Source: Ignavibacteria bacterium (GTDB lineage Bacteria > Bacteroidota > Ignavibacteria > Ignavibacteriales > Melioribacteraceae). From it: a stretch of 7,055 bases of DNA. Below the pieces are notes generated by a model. That model searched no databases. It was given only the letters and a program-made list of their open reading frames with translations, and was not told the origin of the DNA. Within the stretch, counting starts at the first letter, position 1. Every line of letters begins with the position of its first letter. Both the position numbers and the translations under genes were made by a program. This document shows positions 6,813 to 7,055 of the stretch, piece after piece. The stretch spans positions 1-7,055 of the forward strand of contig DSBF01000289.1 in the NCBI GenBank assembly GCA_011049495.1. The letters run 5' to 3'.

Positions 6813-6917
6813 ACCGTAAAGGCGCAAAGAACGCAAAGGAAAAACAACAATCTTTTTTTTTACCCTAATCTCTTTCTTTTCTTTATCTTTTCTCTGCGTC
6901 CTTCGCGTCTCTGCGGT
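6813..6917. repeat. Inverted repeat of unit 1 (26-base arms, 53-base spacer)
   Basis: The left arm (6813-6838) starts ACCGTAAAGGCG and the right arm (6892-6917) ends CTCTGCGGT; they are imperfect reverse complements. The spacer is T/C-rich on the plus strand. The arms are close enough in sequence to fold into a long stem in RNA of either strand. Confidence 0.75.
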
Positions 6918-6932
6918 GATTCTTTTAAGAAA

Positions 6933-7040
6933 ACCGCAAAGGCGCAAAGAGCGCAAAGGAAAAACAACCATAATCTTTTTCTTTTACCTTATTTCTATCT
7001 TTTCTTTATCTTTTCTCTGCGTCCTCTGCGTCTCTGCGGT
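6933..7040. repeat. Inverted repeat of unit 2 (26-base arms, 56-base spacer)
   Basis: The left arm (6933-6958) starts ACCGCAAAGGCG and the right arm (7015-7040) ends CTCTGCGGT. Twenty of 26 positions match between the left arm and the reverse complement of the right arm, and all six differences are transitions. In minus-strand RNA four of the six become G-U wobble pairs, leaving two A-C mismatches. Confidence 0.78.
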
Positions 7041-7055
7041 TCATTCTTTTAAGAA

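Larger units (their letters stand above)
6803..7055. repeat. Tandem array of about 120-base units carrying heptameric CGCAAAG/CGCAGAG inverted repeats
   Basis: Three successive occurrences of TTTTAAGA begin at 6803, 6923 and 7047, giving one unit of 120 bases, one of 124, and the start of a third that runs off the window. Each complete unit has a purine-rich left arm of three CGCAAAG-like heptamers, a pyrimidine-rich AT spacer, and a right arm of three CTCTGCG-like heptamers that is the imperfect reverse complement of the left. The units are near identical in their arms and differ mainly in the spacer. No open frame of note lies here, and I see no clear -35/-10 pair. This is the whole non-coding stretch upstream of the operon, so a promoter or leader hidden in it is possible. 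Repeats with this flavour occur in many environmental bacterial genomes, but I cannot assign a named family. Confidence 0.85.

Noticed and set aside
5515..6819. Plus-strand open frame of 434 codons
   Set aside because: It lies antisense to the whole 2-epimerase and the start of the 4-epimerase, both with clear catalytic motifs. Its product is Arg/Pro/His-rich without a recognisable domain, as expected for a shadow frame in GC-rich coding DNA.
6803..7055. CRISPR-like array
   Set aside because: The stretches between the repeated arms are similar AT/pyrimidine-rich sequence rather than unique spacers of constant length, and the arms are inverted within each unit. It is a tandem repeat of an inverted-repeat element.
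6799..7055. A sigma-70 type promoter for the operon
   Set aside because: The AT-rich spacers contain scattered TATA-like and TTG strings but no -35/-10 pair with convincing spacing; calling one would be guesswork.

Overview
The window holds a surface-polysaccharide or glycoconjugate gene cluster in which all seven genes lie on the minus strand and are packed into what looks like one operon. The sequence is probably bacterial: several genes have Shine-Dalgarno motifs, genes overlap or are separated by a few bases, and the nucleotide-sugar enzymes are of bacterial type. No 16S or phylogenetic marker is present. The envelope-sugar genes and the kind of non-coding repeat at the right edge fit a free-living environmental Gram-negative organism, but that placement is a guess.

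In transcription order (right to left in window coordinates), positions 6799-7055 carry no gene. They hold a tandem array of about 120-base units, each a large imperfect inverted repeat built from CGCAAAG/CGCAGAG-type heptamers. The array runs off the window edge. It is followed by a non-hydrolysing UDP-GlcNAc 2-epimerase (wecB type, 5644-6798) and an extended-SDR UDP-sugar 4-epimerase (4692-5636), both moderately GC-rich. Close to the end of the 4-epimerase the composition drops sharply. The next five genes are AT-rich: a polyprenyl-phosphate-type family 2 glycosyltransferase (3817-4698), a class I methyltransferase with a degenerate SAM motif (3090-3812), an FrhB/FdhB-like iron-sulfur flavoprotein (1775-3109), a multi-spanning LPG_synthase_TM/UPF0104 (AglD-tail-like) membrane protein (793-1788), and the N-terminal 271 residues of a GT-C membrane glycosyltransferase (1-814) that continues past the left edge.

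A coherent reading is that the first two genes supply epimerised UDP-HexNAc sugars. The AT-rich block then looks like a lipid-linked-sugar module: the GT2 enzyme would load a sugar on a polyprenyl phosphate, the UPF0104 protein may help present or flip it, and the GT-C enzyme would transfer it to an acceptor outside the membrane. The methyltransferase and the FrhB-like redox protein, which sit between the GT2 and the membrane proteins, may tailor the sugar or the lipid. The enzyme families are well supported by motifs; the combined pathway is inference. The sharp base-composition step suggests that the AT-rich module was acquired or exchanged separately from the two epimerase genes.
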